A DNA stretch of 64,000 bases from Microbacterium sp. W4I20 (GCF_030816505.1 NZ_JAUSYB010000002.1:65824-129823), one strand, 5' to 3'. Positions 15,562-24,115 are shown, numbered from the stretch's first letter. Numbers and translations are program-made. The notes: generated from the sequence alone by a model not told the origin.

Positions 15562-15777
15562 ATGCCGGAAGACACGGCCGCCACGACCCACGCCGCCATA
15601 CTGCGCAGTACTGCAGCGGGCTATCGGAGCAAGGCCGCCGCCGGTGCCGTTGTCGCCGACATCGGAATGTTCCTCACCGCCGCCTCTCTCCTCGAGGGAC
15701 GCGCGAAGCGAATCGCTGCCGGCGAGAACGACTTCTCCACGGTTTCACTCGCAGGAGTGGAGAACGAGCTGGGTTGA
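15562..15777 (+). CDS. 71-residue hypothetical protein
   Basis: The protein is helical and Ala-rich (AAILRSTAAGYRSKAAAGAV, then VADIGMFLTAASLLEGRAKR), with no membrane segment long enough to be certain. It begins 26 bp after twin-hairpin copy D, which may be its leader. I recognise no family. Codon use is consistent with a real gene. Confidence 0.5.
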   Translation: MPEDTAATTHAAILRSTAAGYRSKAAAGAVVADIGMFLTAASLLEGRAKRIAAGENDFSTVSLAGVENELG

Positions 15778-15792
15778 CTCGGGAATTCGTGC

Positions 15793-16026
15793 TCAACGTT
15801 GCATGCGAGCCCTGCGGGCCGTGGTGCGTCTTGAGAGAACGGCTCCGCCGATGATCGCCGCGATCAGCGAGCCGCACCCCGATCCCGAGCCGTAGGCGAG
15901 CACTCGAGACGGACTTATCCAAGGACCGTGAACACTGTCCTCTCCCGTCGAAGTCGCGAGGGCGCCTGGAGCGTCACTACTGAGCCACGGCCCCTCGGAT
16001 ATTCCCGATGGAGCGTTTAGTCGCAC
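15793..16026 (-). CDS. Possible small membrane protein
   Basis: The C-terminal third (GSGCGSLIAAIIGGAVLSRR followed by Arg-rich residues) looks like a genuine membrane anchor with a basic end. The first ~40 residues are of mixed quality. It could be the remnant of a longer gene. No ribosome site is clear. Confidence 0.25.
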   Translation of the reverse strand: MRLNAPSGISEGPWLSSDAPGALATSTGEDSVHGPWISPSRVLAYGSGSGCGSLIAAIIGGAVLSRRTTARRARMQR

Positions 16027-16040
16027 AGGTCGTCGCCCTG

Positions 16041-16060
16041 CCGCTAACGATCGTTTTCGG
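16041..16060. repeat. Dispersed palindrome, copy 5
   Basis: CCGCTAACGATCGTTTTCGG lies 23 bp past the stop of the epoxide hydrolase gene. Confidence 0.8.
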
Positions 16061-16083
16061 TAACGCCCGTCCCGTGTCGCCGG

Positions 16084-17208
16084 TCAGTAGAGAAGGCGGT
16101 GAAACGCCGTGATGTCGGTTGCGAGGAGTTCGGGTTCCTCGTGTGGGGCGAAGTGGCCACCGCGGGGCATGACGGTGTACTGGACGATGTTGTAGGTGCG
16201 CTCCGCCCAGCTGCGGGGCGGGTGCGTTAGATCGAGCGGGAAGACGGCGAGGGCAGTCGGCACTGTCACTCGTGTCACCCGGGTCATGCGCCCGGAGGCG
16301 TACTCGTAGTACGGGCGGAGGGACGTGGAGATCGAGCCACTGAACCAGTACAGCGATGCGAGCGTCAGAAGGTAGTCGTCGCTGAAACGGCGGGAGAGGT
16401 CGCCGCCGCTGTCACTCCAGGCCCGATGTTTCTCGATGATCCAGGACAGCAATCCGACGGGGGAGTCGGAGAGTGCGGGGGCGAGCGTGAGCGGGCGTGT
16501 CTGTTGCTGGTGCTGATATCCACCCTCCGCTGCCGTCCAGGTCTGCACTTCGTCGAGGTACGCGCGCTCTTCGACGGTCACCGTCGCTTCATCGAAATGC
16601 GGTGGAGCCGCGACGGCGAGAAGATGAATGCCCACGACGGACTCCGGATGGCTCTCGGCGAGGCGGGAGGTGATGCCCGCTCCGAGATCGCCACCGTGGG
16701 CGGTGTACTGCTCGAAGCCAAGTTCCTCCGTCATCAACCTGTGCCAGAGCTCGTGCGTCTGATCGTCGAAGGTGGGCCGCTGCGGGGAGAACGGGAAGCC
16801 TGGCAGCGCGGGCACGATCACCGTCACGGCGTCCGCTGCATCACCTGCATAGGCCGAGGGGGAGGCAAGGCGCCTTGCGAGGTCGACGAGCTCGAGGGCG
16901 GAGCTGGGCCAGCCGTTGGTCAGTATGAGCGGACGGCGGCCCGGCTGTTCCGCGTCGAAGCGAAGATAGGAGAGGTCCACCCCGTCCAGCGAGACGCTCG
17001 CCCAGGGGAGAGCATGGATCTCTCGCTGACGGGCGTTCCAGTCGAACTCGTTCACCCATCGCTCGGCCAAGCGGCGCAAAGTGGCCTGATCCGTACCCGC
17101 CTCCCACCCCGCCACCGGCCACGCTGGCACCCATCGAGTGCGCTTTATCCGGTCCCGCAGATCATCCATATCCTCAGACGACGGCACGATGTCGAAAGCG
17201 TGCGTCAT
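16084..17208 (-). CDS. Epoxide hydrolase (alpha/beta hydrolase)
   Basis: This 374-residue protein starts at 17208 with GAGGAGG upstream. It has the epoxide hydrolase N-terminal region, with DLRDRIKRTRWV at 16-27. The oxyanion motif N-G-W-P lies at 99-101, the nucleophile in HGGDLGAGI is Asp174, and the C-terminal catalytic His is in PRGGHFAPHEEP. These enzymes open epoxides through an alkyl-enzyme ester in the cytoplasm. Length matches the family. It stands alone between palindrome copies 5 and 6, so no pathway is indicated. Confidence 0.9.
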   Translation of the reverse strand: MTHAFDIVPSSEDMDDLRDRIKRTRWVPAWPVAGWEAGTDQATLRRLAERWVNEFDWNARQREIHALPWASVSLDGVDLSYLRFDAEQPGRRPLILTNGWPSSALELVDLARRLASPSAYAGDAADAVTVIVPALPGFPFSPQRPTFDDQTHELWHRLMTEELGFEQYTAHGGDLGAGITSRLAESHPESVVGIHLLAVAAPPHFDEATVTVEERAYLDEVQTWTAAEGGYQHQQQTRPLTLAPALSDSPVGLLSWIIEKHRAWSDSGGDLSRRFSDDYLLTLASLYWFSGSISTSLRPYYEYASGRMTRVTRVTVPTALAVFPLDLTHPPRSWAERTYNIVQYTVMPRGGHFAPHEEPELLATDITAFHRLLY

Positions 17209-17319
17209 GAATCCTCCTCGCCAGAGTCGCGGCCGCCTGTCCACTCCCATCCTGCCCCCAGCCACAGAGGACATCGAGTATTACGTCACAATCCGCTGTT
17301 TGTAGCACCAACGGGCGCA

Positions 17320-17339
17320 CCGGAAACGATCGTTTACGG
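17320..17339. repeat. Dispersed palindrome, copy 6
   Basis: CCGGAAACGATCGTTTACGG lies between the divergent epoxide hydrolase and GNAT genes. Confidence 0.85.
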
Positions 17340-17398
17340 CGTTGAGGATCGCCTATCGAGGCGCCCGCGATGGCCGCCGGGTAGGCAAGAATCGGACC

Positions 17399-17923
17399 AT
17401 GCAACTTGAACCGGTGGGCCTGTCCAACGCGACCACGACCTTCGACATGATGCTTGTCGATCCGGCGTCCTCAGTCGGGCGCGCAGTCATTAGACGCTTC
17501 TTCAAGGAGATCGTCGGACGCTACTGGGGCCGGGAAGCGACCGATGTTGAGGTCGAGCAGGCGATGCTCGATGAGCCCAGCGATGATCTCAGAGGAGATA
17601 CCGGCTTTCTTGTCATCGTCCGAGATGGAGAGCGGGTCGTCGGGTGCGGGGGCGCGAAGGTCGTCGAGCCGGGGATTGCTGAATTGACACGGGTGTTTGT
17701 CGATGATTCTGTTCGTGGACTCGGCACCGGGAAGGCGTTGGTGAGGGAGATCGAAGCCCTGAGCGCGCGGCGCGGCGTGCATACCCTCCGGTTGACAGTT
17801 CGGGAAGATCTCGCCGAGGCGCACCGGCTGTACCGCCAGCTCGGCTACAAGCCCGTTCCTCCGTTCTCGACGTCGCCTTACGCCGACAATCAACTCGCGA
17901 AGGTGCTACTCGAATCCCGGTAG
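17399..17923 (+). CDS. GNAT-family N-acetyltransferase
   Basis: This 174-residue protein has the GNAT fold: VVGCGGAKVVEPGIAELTRVFV forms strands 3-4. The acetyl-CoA loop is DDSVRGLGTGKALV (the R-x-x-G-x-G/A type) at ~105-118, and the end is LYRQLGYKPVPPFS, the usual motif for small-molecule acetyltransferases. Substrate unknown. The ATG at 17399 is chosen because upstream residues do not align with the fold. A palindrome copy lies before and after the gene. Confidence 0.88.
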   Translation: MQLEPVGLSNATTTFDMMLVDPASSVGRAVIRRFFKEIVGRYWGREATDVEVEQAMLDEPSDDLRGDTGFLVIVRDGERVVGCGGAKVVEPGIAELTRVFVDDSVRGLGTGKALVREIEALSARRGVHTLRLTVREDLAEAHRLYRQLGYKPVPPFSTSPYADNQLAKVLLESR

Positions 17924-17966
17924 AGGACTATCGAGGTCGCGGCATCGCTCTCGCTATCGGGATCCG

Positions 17967-17986
17967 CCTGAAACGATCGTTTCCGG
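17967..17986. repeat. Dispersed palindrome, copy 7
   Basis: CCTGAAACGATCGTTTCCGG lies between the convergent GNAT and HxlR genes. Confidence 0.85.
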
Positions 17987-18029
17987 CGACGGCGAGACTG
18001 AGTGGCCACAAACGGCGGCCGATTCAAAA

Positions 18030-18704
18030 CTAGGTTTCAAGGCTGATTTTCGGCATGCCAGCGGAGCGTCTCGCAGGAAAGACGGAATCAAGAACGCGCG
18101 CGTCACCGTGGATTCGTAGCGAGCGGCGCGCCTGTTCGACCGTCAGTGCGCCGGCTGCAAGGGCGACGATAATCTCAGGGTCCGCTTCGACGACGGTCCC
18201 TGCCGCGAGGTCAGGGCGATGGAGAGCGTGGGGGCCACGCTCGTCAATGAGCAGGGTGATCGAGTACCCCTCGATCAATAGATCGACCTCGACCGCGGGC
18301 GTCGCAGAGACGCCTCTCAGAAGGGCGGGCAGAGCGAGAACCAGCCAGCGTGGATGGAACGCATCGCCACCGCGTCCTGAGACGACCAGTGGCGTTCCCC
18401 ACCGTCCGAGGGCTTCCATCGGTTCGCGAAGCTCGGCACCCCACAGGGTCAGGGCATAGAGCACGCCAGCATCCCCGAGCCGTCGTTCGACAATGCCGTT
18501 TTCTTCTAGCGTCCGCAGTCTCTCGGCCAAGAGGTTCGAGGCGATGCCGGCGAGCGATGCTTTCAGTTCGTTGTAGCGCAATGGACCGGGAAGCAGCTCC
18601 CGGACGATGAGGAGATTCCACCGCTCTCCTACAAGGTCAAGCGCGCGCGCCAGACCGCAGAACTGCCCGTAGGAGCGGGCTCCATGTCGCTTTACTTTAT
18701 CCAT
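18030..18704 (-). CDS. HxlR-type regulator with C-terminal SCP2-like domain
   Basis: This 224-residue protein starts with SYGQFCGLARALDLVGERWNLLIVRELLPGPLRYNEL, a HxlR winged helix at ~12-95. It continues with a ~120-residue C-terminal domain (VDLLIEGYSITLLIDERG) typical of long HxlR/SCP2-like regulators that may bind a lipid or other small hydrophobic ligand. It is divergent from the DUF1761 gene at 18791. The interval holds GATAGATACTATC, an operator-like inverted repeat. An earlier start at 18722 is possible. Confidence 0.82.
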   Translation of the reverse strand: MDKVKRHGARSYGQFCGLARALDLVGERWNLLIVRELLPGPLRYNELKASLAGIASNLLAERLRTLEENGIVERRLGDAGVLYALTLWGAELREPMEALGRWGTPLVVSGRGGDAFHPRWLVLALPALLRGVSATPAVEVDLLIEGYSITLLIDERGPHALHRPDLAAGTVVEADPEIIVALAAGALTVEQARRSLRIHGDARVLDSVFPARRSAGMPKISLET

Positions 18705-18707
18705 CAC

Positions 18708-18720
18708 GATAGATACTATC
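18708..18720. promoter_or_regulatory. Operator-like inverted repeat at the HxlR start
   Basis: GATAG-ATA-CTATC lies four bases upstream of the regulator's start codon and in the shared promoter region with the DUF1761 gene. Its position suits autoregulation; binding is inferred. Confidence 0.4.
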
Positions 18721-18790
18721 AACTTGTTGTCTGGTCAGCCACTACTGGCGTGATCGGAACGACGCTCGCGCACACAGGGGAGTGAATCGC

Positions 18791-19201
18791 ATGATGGGTA
18801 TCAACTGGCTTAGTGTCGTCCTCGCCATTGTCGTAGGGATGATCGTCGCGTTTGTCTGGTACCAGAAAGGGCCTATCGCTAGCGCCTGGGAGAAGCTGAC
18901 CGGGGTGACCCCGGAGCGGATCAAGCCGGTGCGGGTGAGAAGCATGGTGCAGCTCTTCATCACCGTCATCATCATGGCGCTCGGGCTGGCGGTCGTGATC
19001 CAGCTCGCGGCCGAGGCGACCGGTGATGATTCGGTGTGGGCGGCGCTGCTCGTGGGGCTCGTGATGTGGGTCGCGTTCTCGGCGTCGACACTGGTCCAGC
19101 ACAACGCATTCGAGTTGAAGCCCGCCAAGCTCACGATCATCAACACCGGATACCAGCTCGTGCTCTTCCTCGCGATGTCACTGGTACTCGGACTGTTGTA
19201 G
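18791..19201 (+). CDS. DUF1761 membrane protein
   Basis: This 136-residue, four-TM protein has the DUF1761 pattern: an INWLSVVLAIVVGMIVAFVWY first TM with the W-Y-x-x-K ending, a central TM pair, and a final segment (NTGYQLVLFLAMSLVLGLL). AGGGGAG precedes the ATG at 18791. It is divergent from the HxlR/SCP2-like regulator, which probably controls it. The function of DUF1761 is unknown. A palindrome copy follows six bases after the stop. Confidence 0.85.
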   Translation: MMGINWLSVVLAIVVGMIVAFVWYQKGPIASAWEKLTGVTPERIKPVRVRSMVQLFITVIIMALGLAVVIQLAAEATGDDSVWAALLVGLVMWVAFSASTLVQHNAFELKPAKLTIINTGYQLVLFLAMSLVLGLL

Positions 19202-19207
19202 AGGCTG

Positions 19208-19227
19208 CCGAAAACGATCGCTTTCGG
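19208..19227. repeat. Dispersed palindrome, copy 8
   Basis: CCGAAAACGATCGCTTTCGG begins six bases after the DUF1761 stop codon. Confidence 0.85.
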
Positions 19228-19319
19228 TGGCCGGAGTCGAGACGCCCCCCCGCGCGGCTGGCGCTTTCGTTGTGCCTAATGCGCTGGTCGCGTCGGCCGA
19301 GGAGACGTATCTTTGACAA

Positions 19320-19853
19320 ATGGGCAAAAGGCGAGCGGCGGCGGTCGGAGCACTCCTATTGGCGGGATTCGTTCTCGCCGGGTGCAGCGGCGAGCCGACG
19401 AGTTCCGACAATGTCTCGTCTTCGTCGCCTTCACCTTCGAGCGCTCAACCGACGGCCACCCCGACTCCCGATGACACCGTCGCGGCAGACGCTGATGCGG
19501 CGCTACTGCCCATTCCTGTAAAGGAAATCTCTACGTGGGCGGAGACGGCCGTACCGGACGCCAGCTCCCTCAAACTTTCCGGGTGGTTGAGCGACAACTC
19601 CTCCGCGCACCAGAAGTCGACGATGCAGTCTTTCGATCCCGGCACCTATCAGGCTCAGATCGCCTGTTGGGGTGAGGGAGAGATCACCGTGAGCGCCGGC
19701 GAGTTCGACGGGGATGGGATGTCAGATCCCGTGGTGTGCGCTAACCAGTCGATCGTCTTCAACGTCCCGATCACCCGCATCGGTATGCAGGTGCTACTGG
19801 ACCTCGAGGGCGCTCCGAGCATCTACGCAATCTCCTTGAGGCAGGTGGACTGA
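19320..19853 (+). CDS. Secreted lipoprotein, function unknown
   Basis: This 177-residue protein starts MGKRRAAAVGALLLAGFVLAGCSG, a lipoprotein signal with lipobox LAGC and Cys at residue 22. A Ser/Pro/Thr-rich linker of ~35 residues follows, and then a ~115-residue globular part with two Cys (QIACWGEG and PVVCANQ) that could form a disulfide. It would be anchored on the outer face of the membrane. No family recognised. A palindrome follows 43 bp after the stop. Confidence 0.8.
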   Translation: MGKRRAAAVGALLLAGFVLAGCSGEPTSSDNVSSSSPSPSSAQPTATPTPDDTVAADADAALLPIPVKEISTWAETAVPDASSLKLSGWLSDNSSAHQKSTMQSFDPGTYQAQIACWGEGEITVSAGEFDGDGMSDPVVCANQSIVFNVPITRIGMQVLLDLEGAPSIYAISLRQVD

Positions 19854-19896
19854 CGACAGGACGGCGTGGCCCTCTGCGCGGCGAGAGCGACCTCCA

Positions 19897-19916
19897 CCAG
19901 AAACGATCGTTTCCGG
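19897..19916. repeat. Dispersed palindrome, copy 9
   Basis: CCAGAAACGATCGTTTCCGG lies between the lipoprotein and the NTF2-like gene. Confidence 0.85.
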
Positions 19917-19949
19917 CAGGCGGACTGACCGATCGGGCAGGCTGATCAC

Positions 19950-20297
19950 ATGGACGAACTCCCACAGCCGCTGGCCGATCTCTTTGATGCAGAGCGGCAA
20001 CAGGATTGGCGACGCGTTCGGACGCTTCTCCACCGAGACGTGGTGTGGACTGTGTACGACGGTGAAGAGTCACGCACCTATGGCGCCGAGGCGTATGTCT
20101 CCCGTCTGCGTGCGGCGTACGAGCACGGATCTGCGACGCGCTTCACCGTCCGGCATGTCCGGCGCGGAGCAGCCGGCCTCGTGGCCACCGAACTGATCGA
20201 CGAGAACGGGTCGATCTCGCTAGACATTTTCGAACTTGACCAGAATGGGCAACTCCGGCGCGAGTGGGAACACCTTCTCGGCAAGACGACCAGCTGA
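19950..20297 (+). CDS. NTF2/SnoaL-like protein
   Basis: This 115-residue protein has the NTF2-like arrangement: helix PLADLFDAERQQDWRRVRTLL with the H-x-D-V-V-W-x-x-Y strand, a G-A-E-A-Y-V-S-R-L helix, then strands ending SLDIFELDQNGQLRREWEHL. It differs from the NTF2-like protein at 8063 and is not a recent copy. Ligand unknown. Palindrome copies flank the gene on both sides. Confidence 0.78.
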   Translation: MDELPQPLADLFDAERQQDWRRVRTLLHRDVVWTVYDGEESRTYGAEAYVSRLRAAYEHGSATRFTVRHVRRGAAGLVATELIDENGSISLDIFELDQNGQLRREWEHLLGKTTS

Positions 20298-20352
20298 CCA
20301 AGACTCGCAGGAGAACGGCTTGTAGTGCGTCTGATGGCGTGAGGCGCCTCCA

Positions 20353-20372
20353 CCGGAAACGGTCGTTTTCAG
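20353..20372. repeat. Dispersed palindrome, copy 10 (diverged)
   Basis: CCGGAAACGGTCGTTTTCAG, with one centre change and a weaker right arm. It lies 55 bp after the NTF2-like gene. Nothing else is recognised in 20298-20607. Confidence 0.7.
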
Positions 20373-20607
20373 TGCGGTGCCGCGTCAAGGAAACTCATGT
20401 CGGAGCGGAACGCCGACCGCGAGCATCTCATCAATGCTGGCCCCGCTGAGACTGACCGTGAACACCCCTCGTGCGCCTCAGCGGCAATAGTGGTCGGGCG
20501 GTGGTCGACGTTCAACTCGATGTCTCATCGATCGATCCCCCGCGGACACCGCATGGTCCTAGTGGCAATGTCGTCGTTGCTCACCGTCACCGATTTAGAG
20601 TCGCTGA

Positions 20608-20895
20608 GTGCGGGCTCAGCAGATCGACCCCAGAAGTCAGACATCCCAAATCGACGATCCGAGCTATCGGGTGCATTTCTGGGCAGACGATGGCAGCACA
20701 AACGAAGAGTGGGAGCTGTCTGAGGCGGACCTCGATGAGGTACTGGCCTGGATACCCACGCACGCACGCGGTCGCTCTCACAGCCTTTGGGCGGTGACAA
20801 GATCCGCGGGCAGCGTCTGCTTGATCCGACTCCGGGGCATCGATCCAGATGCTCAACGCATCTCCTGGCCACGCTGGGCGGACCCAGCTCGCTAA
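20608..20895 (+). CDS. Small hypothetical protein
   Basis: This 95-residue protein (GTG start) has a compact alpha/beta pattern: SYRVHFWADDGSTNEEWELS, then EADLDEVLAWIPTHA and a strand pair (LWAVTRSAGSVCLIRLRGID). It has no membrane segment or signal. Codon use is good. Family not recognised. Confidence 0.6.
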   Translation: MRAQQIDPRSQTSQIDDPSYRVHFWADDGSTNEEWELSEADLDEVLAWIPTHARGRSHSLWAVTRSAGSVCLIRLRGIDPDAQRISWPRWADPAR

Positions 20896-21153
20896 CCCTC
20901 GCAGAGAGGCATAGTGCCGCGCTGGGACTCGCGAAGCGATTCACTTACTCGCAGCCACGACCGGTCCGGGCGGAGCTGCGGTGCCCGAAGATCGTCTCAT
21001 TCCCCATCTTGCTTGTCGCTGCGGAGTCGGCCGCTGATTCCGAGGACGCTGAACACCCGCAGTATCGTGAGAAATGTGGGATTGGCAGCCTGGCCAGAGG
21101 GTGAGCGACCTCGCTCTAGGCAACCGTAGGAACCCAGCGCTATATCGGCTCTC

Positions 21154-21633
21154 ATGGCAACCTCTTCTTGGGAGAGACCTCTTTCCAGCCTTGCCCGTCG
21201 AGTCTTCTACGGGCTCAACGACCCTCAGAACTCAGCCAACAGTTGGTCGAAGACGATCGATTTCGAGTGGACGATGTACACCGGATTTCCGTCGGCTCAG
21301 AACAAGATACGCACTATCCCCTCTGCGGGCTCTCCGACAATGAGTGGCACTGTAACGAGCCGGAAGCAGAACGGTTGGTGGGCGCCCCCCACAGAGCTCT
21401 CCTCCAGTATCTGGACAAACGTCGGCAACACCACGACGACCGGATGGGTTGTCGGGGGCATGAACACCACAGGGTCCCATTCCGGCTGGATCGCGGATGT
21501 CCACGTGAAGGACACTCCGCGAGGCTACGACGGGTACCTATCGCCGGATGGCGGGTTCGCGTCCTACCGATTCTGGTGCAGTGAAGACGAGGAACGTTGC
21601 TACTTCCCCAACGGGGAGGAAGCCGGCGTCTGA
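21154..21633 (+). CDS. Hypothetical Trp/Ser/Thr/Gly-rich protein
   Basis: This 159-residue protein is rich in Trp, Ser, Thr and Gly and likely beta-structured (SGTVTSRKQNGWWAPPTELS, TTTTGWVVGGMNTTGSHSGW). No export signal is visible in the chosen start, and a start further upstream in frame is not supported. The end (DEERCYFPNGEEAGV) has two Cys with the preceding FWCSEDEE. No family recognised. It is convergent with 21641. Gap 20896-21153 holds nothing recognisable. Confidence 0.5.
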   Translation: MATSSWERPLSSLARRVFYGLNDPQNSANSWSKTIDFEWTMYTGFPSAQNKIRTIPSAGSPTMSGTVTSRKQNGWWAPPTELSSSIWTNVGNTTTTGWVVGGMNTTGSHSGWIADVHVKDTPRGYDGYLSPDGGFASYRFWCSEDEERCYFPNGEEAGV

Positions 21634-21640
21634 CGCCGCG

Positions 21641-22153
21641 CTATCCCAGGGGCTCGATGCTCTCGTACGCCAGCAGGTGGACGGGAGTATCGAGCCTCAC
21701 TGCGTGGCGACGGCGTGAGTCGATGCTCAATCGTCCGTGTAAACCCGGTGCCTTTGTGTGGACCAGGCCTAGATGAACAAGGTCATCTTCCGACGTCGCA
21801 GTGCCATCGAAACGATAGTCATCGATGCTCCGACCCCACACGCCGAGCGATAGCGGAAAGGCCAGCCGTGCCGGTAGCGGCTCCGGTGTCAACGCTGCCA
21901 CCGACTCCTCTACGCGCTGGCTATGTTCAACTCGCCGGCGCTCCGCCCAGTCGAAGCTGTCAACTGCCCCGGTTTTCGTGTTCACCAGCTTGTAGGACAG
22001 CGTCTGCGGGCTCGCTTCCAGATCATACAAGCGGGATTCTGTACCCTCATCGCCCAGTCGATGAATCACGCGGGCTCGAAATGAGCCGACGGATCGCCAA
22101 GACATTAGTAGTGCCAGTCCCGCGAAAAAGGTGTCTCGATCCGTGAGGTCCAC
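21641..22153 (-). CDS. Hypothetical protein
   Basis: This 170-residue protein begins MDLTDRDTFFAGLALLMSWR, a short hydrophobic stretch. A mainly soluble body follows, with beta-like segments (DLEASPQTLSYKLVNTKTGA, VHLGLVHTKAPGLHGRLSID). It overlaps the frame at 22105-22401 by 49 bases on the same strand. No recognised motif or family. Confidence 0.55.
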   Translation of the reverse strand: MDLTDRDTFFAGLALLMSWRSVGSFRARVIHRLGDEGTESRLYDLEASPQTLSYKLVNTKTGAVDSFDWAERRRVEHSQRVEESVAALTPEPLPARLAFPLSLGVWGRSIDDYRFDGTATSEDDLVHLGLVHTKAPGLHGRLSIDSRRRHAVRLDTPVHLLAYESIEPLG

Positions 22154-22401
22154 CCTGTGATCTTATGCGCCCAGGCAACAGCCGCACTATCCCATACAGA
22201 CGCGGCGATCAGGGCTGGGGAGATGATCAACCGAGGCGGATGGGCCAGGTCTATGACGCAATGGCCTCGTGATGCGGCGGTGTCCGTGATGCGGCGGTGT
22301 GTGAGGGGATCGGTCCATGAGACTCCCATGGGGATTCGGCGAGTTGTGCGTTGTGTAGCGTCGAGCGTCTCGCGCAGGGTGTTCATGCTCAGTCTCATCA
22401 C
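22105..22401 (-). CDS. Possible hypothetical protein upstream of 21641
   Basis: The 98-codon frame starts MMRLSMNTLRETLDATQRTT and has reasonable codon use and a mixed helix/strand pattern. Its 49-base overlap with the next gene is longer than normal operon overlaps, which lowers confidence. No family recognised. Confidence 0.4.
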   Translation of the reverse strand: MMRLSMNTLRETLDATQRTTRRIPMGVSWTDPLTHRRITDTAASRGHCVIDLAHPPRLIISPALIAASVWDSAAVAWAHKITGWTSRIETPFSRDWHY

Positions 22402-22472
22402 GGGCAGCGGTGATGAGTCGCTAACGGTCGCGATCCGCTACAACACGAGTCATCCTTGATGAGGCGATCACA

Positions 22473-22492
22473 CCGGAAACGATCGTTTACGG
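22473..22492. repeat. Dispersed palindrome, copy 11
   Basis: CCGGAAACGATCGTTTACGG. About 40 bp later, 22531-22566 carries GTGCCAGAACC...CGGC...TTTCGG, a block repeated at 37955-37990 after copy 12. Confidence 0.85.
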
Positions 22493-22594
22493 CGGGCTTG
22501 AGGCCGGAGCCTTCAGACGGTTTCCTTAAAGGCGTGCCAGAACCCTGTTGCGGCGGAGGCTTTCGGTGATGTGCTTTGCTCTGCCGTAGCGAGG

Positions 22595-23185
22595 ATGACC
22601 ACCCTCTGCGTCGATATCGTGGGAGGTGTGTCCGGTCACGTTTCCTCGAGGCGCTTGTCAACGCGTGTGCTGCTGGTGTGCGCCGCGCTGAGCGTCGCGC
22701 ATGTCCTCATCCACCTTGCGACCGTTCCTCTCCTCACGGCGCTCGCGCCGCTCGCCCCGCCTGTTTACGCACTGGTGGCGGGGTTGCACAGCGTGATGCC
22801 GTTTCTGGCTCGTCGAGTCACGGGAGTGTCTGGGTCCGCGATCGTAACCAGCGGAATTGCGGCGCTGCTGGTCGCGCCAACGAGTTCGTCAGGGTTTATT
22901 GCGGCGATCCCCGTCGTGTTGGCCGGATGCGTGATCGATCTGGTGTTGTGGCGCTCTCAACGAAGTCAGATCTCCGAGTGGTGCTACGTCGTCGCTGCCG
23001 GTACTGCTGGGGTTGTGCTTTTCGCGGTGTCTCTTGCTGTGTTCTCGCCCGCGCATCTCACGCCGGTCATGATCGTCGGCACTCTCATCGGACGCCTGTT
23101 GGGGGAGGGAGGCGCTGTTGTAGTCTCTCGTCTCCTGGCCCGAGGCCTCGCTCGAGCGGGAGTAGGGCGACCAGCAGCGGACTAG
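22595..23185 (+). CDS. ECF-transporter S-component-like membrane protein
   Basis: This ~196-residue protein has six hydrophobic segments. Features resemble ECF S components of the MptD/hydroxymethylpyrimidine type: an H-V-L-I-H-L first TM, then PPVYALVAGLHSVMPFLARR with a conserved aromatic/basic loop, and a final RLLGEGGAVVVSRLLARGLA helix. S components bind vitamins or precursors and work with a shared energising module, none of which is nearby. The start is uncertain: 22595 has GAGG very close, and an internal GTG is possible. Confidence 0.55.
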   Translation: MTTLCVDIVGGVSGHVSSRRLSTRVLLVCAALSVAHVLIHLATVPLLTALAPLAPPVYALVAGLHSVMPFLARRVTGVSGSAIVTSGIAALLVAPTSSSGFIAAIPVVLAGCVIDLVLWRSQRSQISEWCYVVAAGTAGVVLFAVSLAVFSPAHLTPVMIVGTLIGRLLGEGGAVVVSRLLARGLARAGVGRPAAD

Positions 23186-23238
23186 ATCGCGCTCCGGTAG
23201 TTTCTGCTTTTACGGAACTCGAGAGCCCCCGGTTCTCG

Positions 23239-23472
23239 CTACTGCTGATGGGGCGCGGGCGGGGTCCCTGGACCTGTGCCGGGATCCGTAGCCGTGTCGG
23301 TGTCGGTGGACGTGCTGCCGTCTTCTTCCTTCATAGCCTTCATTTCGCCCTTGAAGACCCGGGCCGACTGACCCATGCTCTTCGCGAGCGCTGGCAGCTT
23401 GGCAGCGCCGAACAGGAGGAGAATCACGGCGAGCACAATCAGCAGGTGCCAGCCTTGCATTCCAGCGAACAT
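23239..23472 (-). CDS. tatA: Twin-arginine translocase subunit TatA
   Basis: This 77-residue protein has a single N-terminal TM (GWHLLIVLAVILLLFGAAKL), the F-G hinge at the end of the membrane helix, the amphipathic helix LPALAKSMGQSARVFKGEMK, and an acidic Ser/Thr/Asp/Pro tail. It is a complete TatA, which forms the pore for folded proteins carrying RR signals. No tatB or tatC is adjacent. Tat substrates are encoded at 24116 and 35969, which suggests an accessory TatA, although it could also serve the cell generally. Confidence 0.9.
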   Translation of the reverse strand: MFAGMQGWHLLIVLAVILLLFGAAKLPALAKSMGQSARVFKGEMKAMKEEDGSTSTDTDTATDPGTGPGTPPAPHQQ

Positions 23473-23508
23473 GTCAAATTCCTGTCTTCGATGAGCAATA
23501 CACCGAGC

Positions 23509-23712
23509 CTACGGTTTGAGATCGGCCCACGTCACCTGCTCAGCGGGACGCTCCGAGAGGGGTAAGGCGTGCCATCTTTCACCCAGTGTTGCGGTTCGGA
23601 CAGTCGTGGGTTCGGTTATGCCAGGTTGCTCGGAGGGTGGAGCGAGCCACGCATGTTCCTGCTTTAGGGGAGCGAGGGCATGCGTGACCCGCACGGTACG
23701 CTGTCCGCCCAC
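23509..23712 (-). CDS. Possible 67-residue protein
   Basis: The frame ends 36 bp before the tatA start on the same strand. It has a Thr/Pro/Trp-containing sequence (HAWLAPPSEQPGITEPTTVR, then ERWHALPLSERPAEQVTWAD). It has no membrane segment. Codon use is acceptable but no family is recognised. The 23713-24115 gap contains only the terminator at 23991. Confidence 0.35.
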   Translation of the reverse strand: MGGQRTVRVTHALAPLKQEHAWLAPPSEQPGITEPTTVRTATLGERWHALPLSERPAEQVTWADLKP

Positions 23713-23990
23713 CGCAGTAGGAGACTATGAAAACGGTCAAGACACGGCGAGGCTTAAATCGAAATTCACCCTCTGCTCACTGGAAGAGGAGACAAAACCC
23801 GTCACGAGTGGCGATCTTTTGAGATGCCATGCGGCGCGGGGCCCAAGCACAGCGACGCCATTGACCCGGGAGGAAGATTCACCCTCACGTCATCCTTCGA
23901 AGGGCGTGATTATTTCATGCTCTTGCAGTCTTATATAGATAACGCGAGTCTTTCAGCCTCCCCAGCTGGGCTTGCGATCCCACGGGATGG

Positions 23991-24027
23991 GGGTCCGTCG
24001 TCTCATCGTCACGGAGACGACGGACCC
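23991..24027. terminator. Strong intrinsic hairpin after the 24116 gene
   Basis: GGGTCCGTCGTCTC and GAGACGACGGACCC form a 14-bp perfect stem with a 9-base loop, 89 bp past the stop of the reverse-strand gene at 24116. Confidence 0.75.
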
Positions 24028-24115
24028 AGAGGAAGAAATCCGCCACAGGCGGCCCCTGGGAGGGCGTGCAGGGACACCAACTGCAAGTACCGACTAGGTG
24101 GCACTAGTCTCACCG

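Noticed and set aside
15793..17409. Long forward frame of 327 codons at 16426-17409
   Set aside because: It is the antisense of the epoxide hydrolase gene and shows only GC-rich shadow composition.
21241..21265. AAGACGATCGATTTCGAG, a palindrome-like site
   Set aside because: It lies within a coding sequence and has only partial symmetry, so it is probably a chance match.
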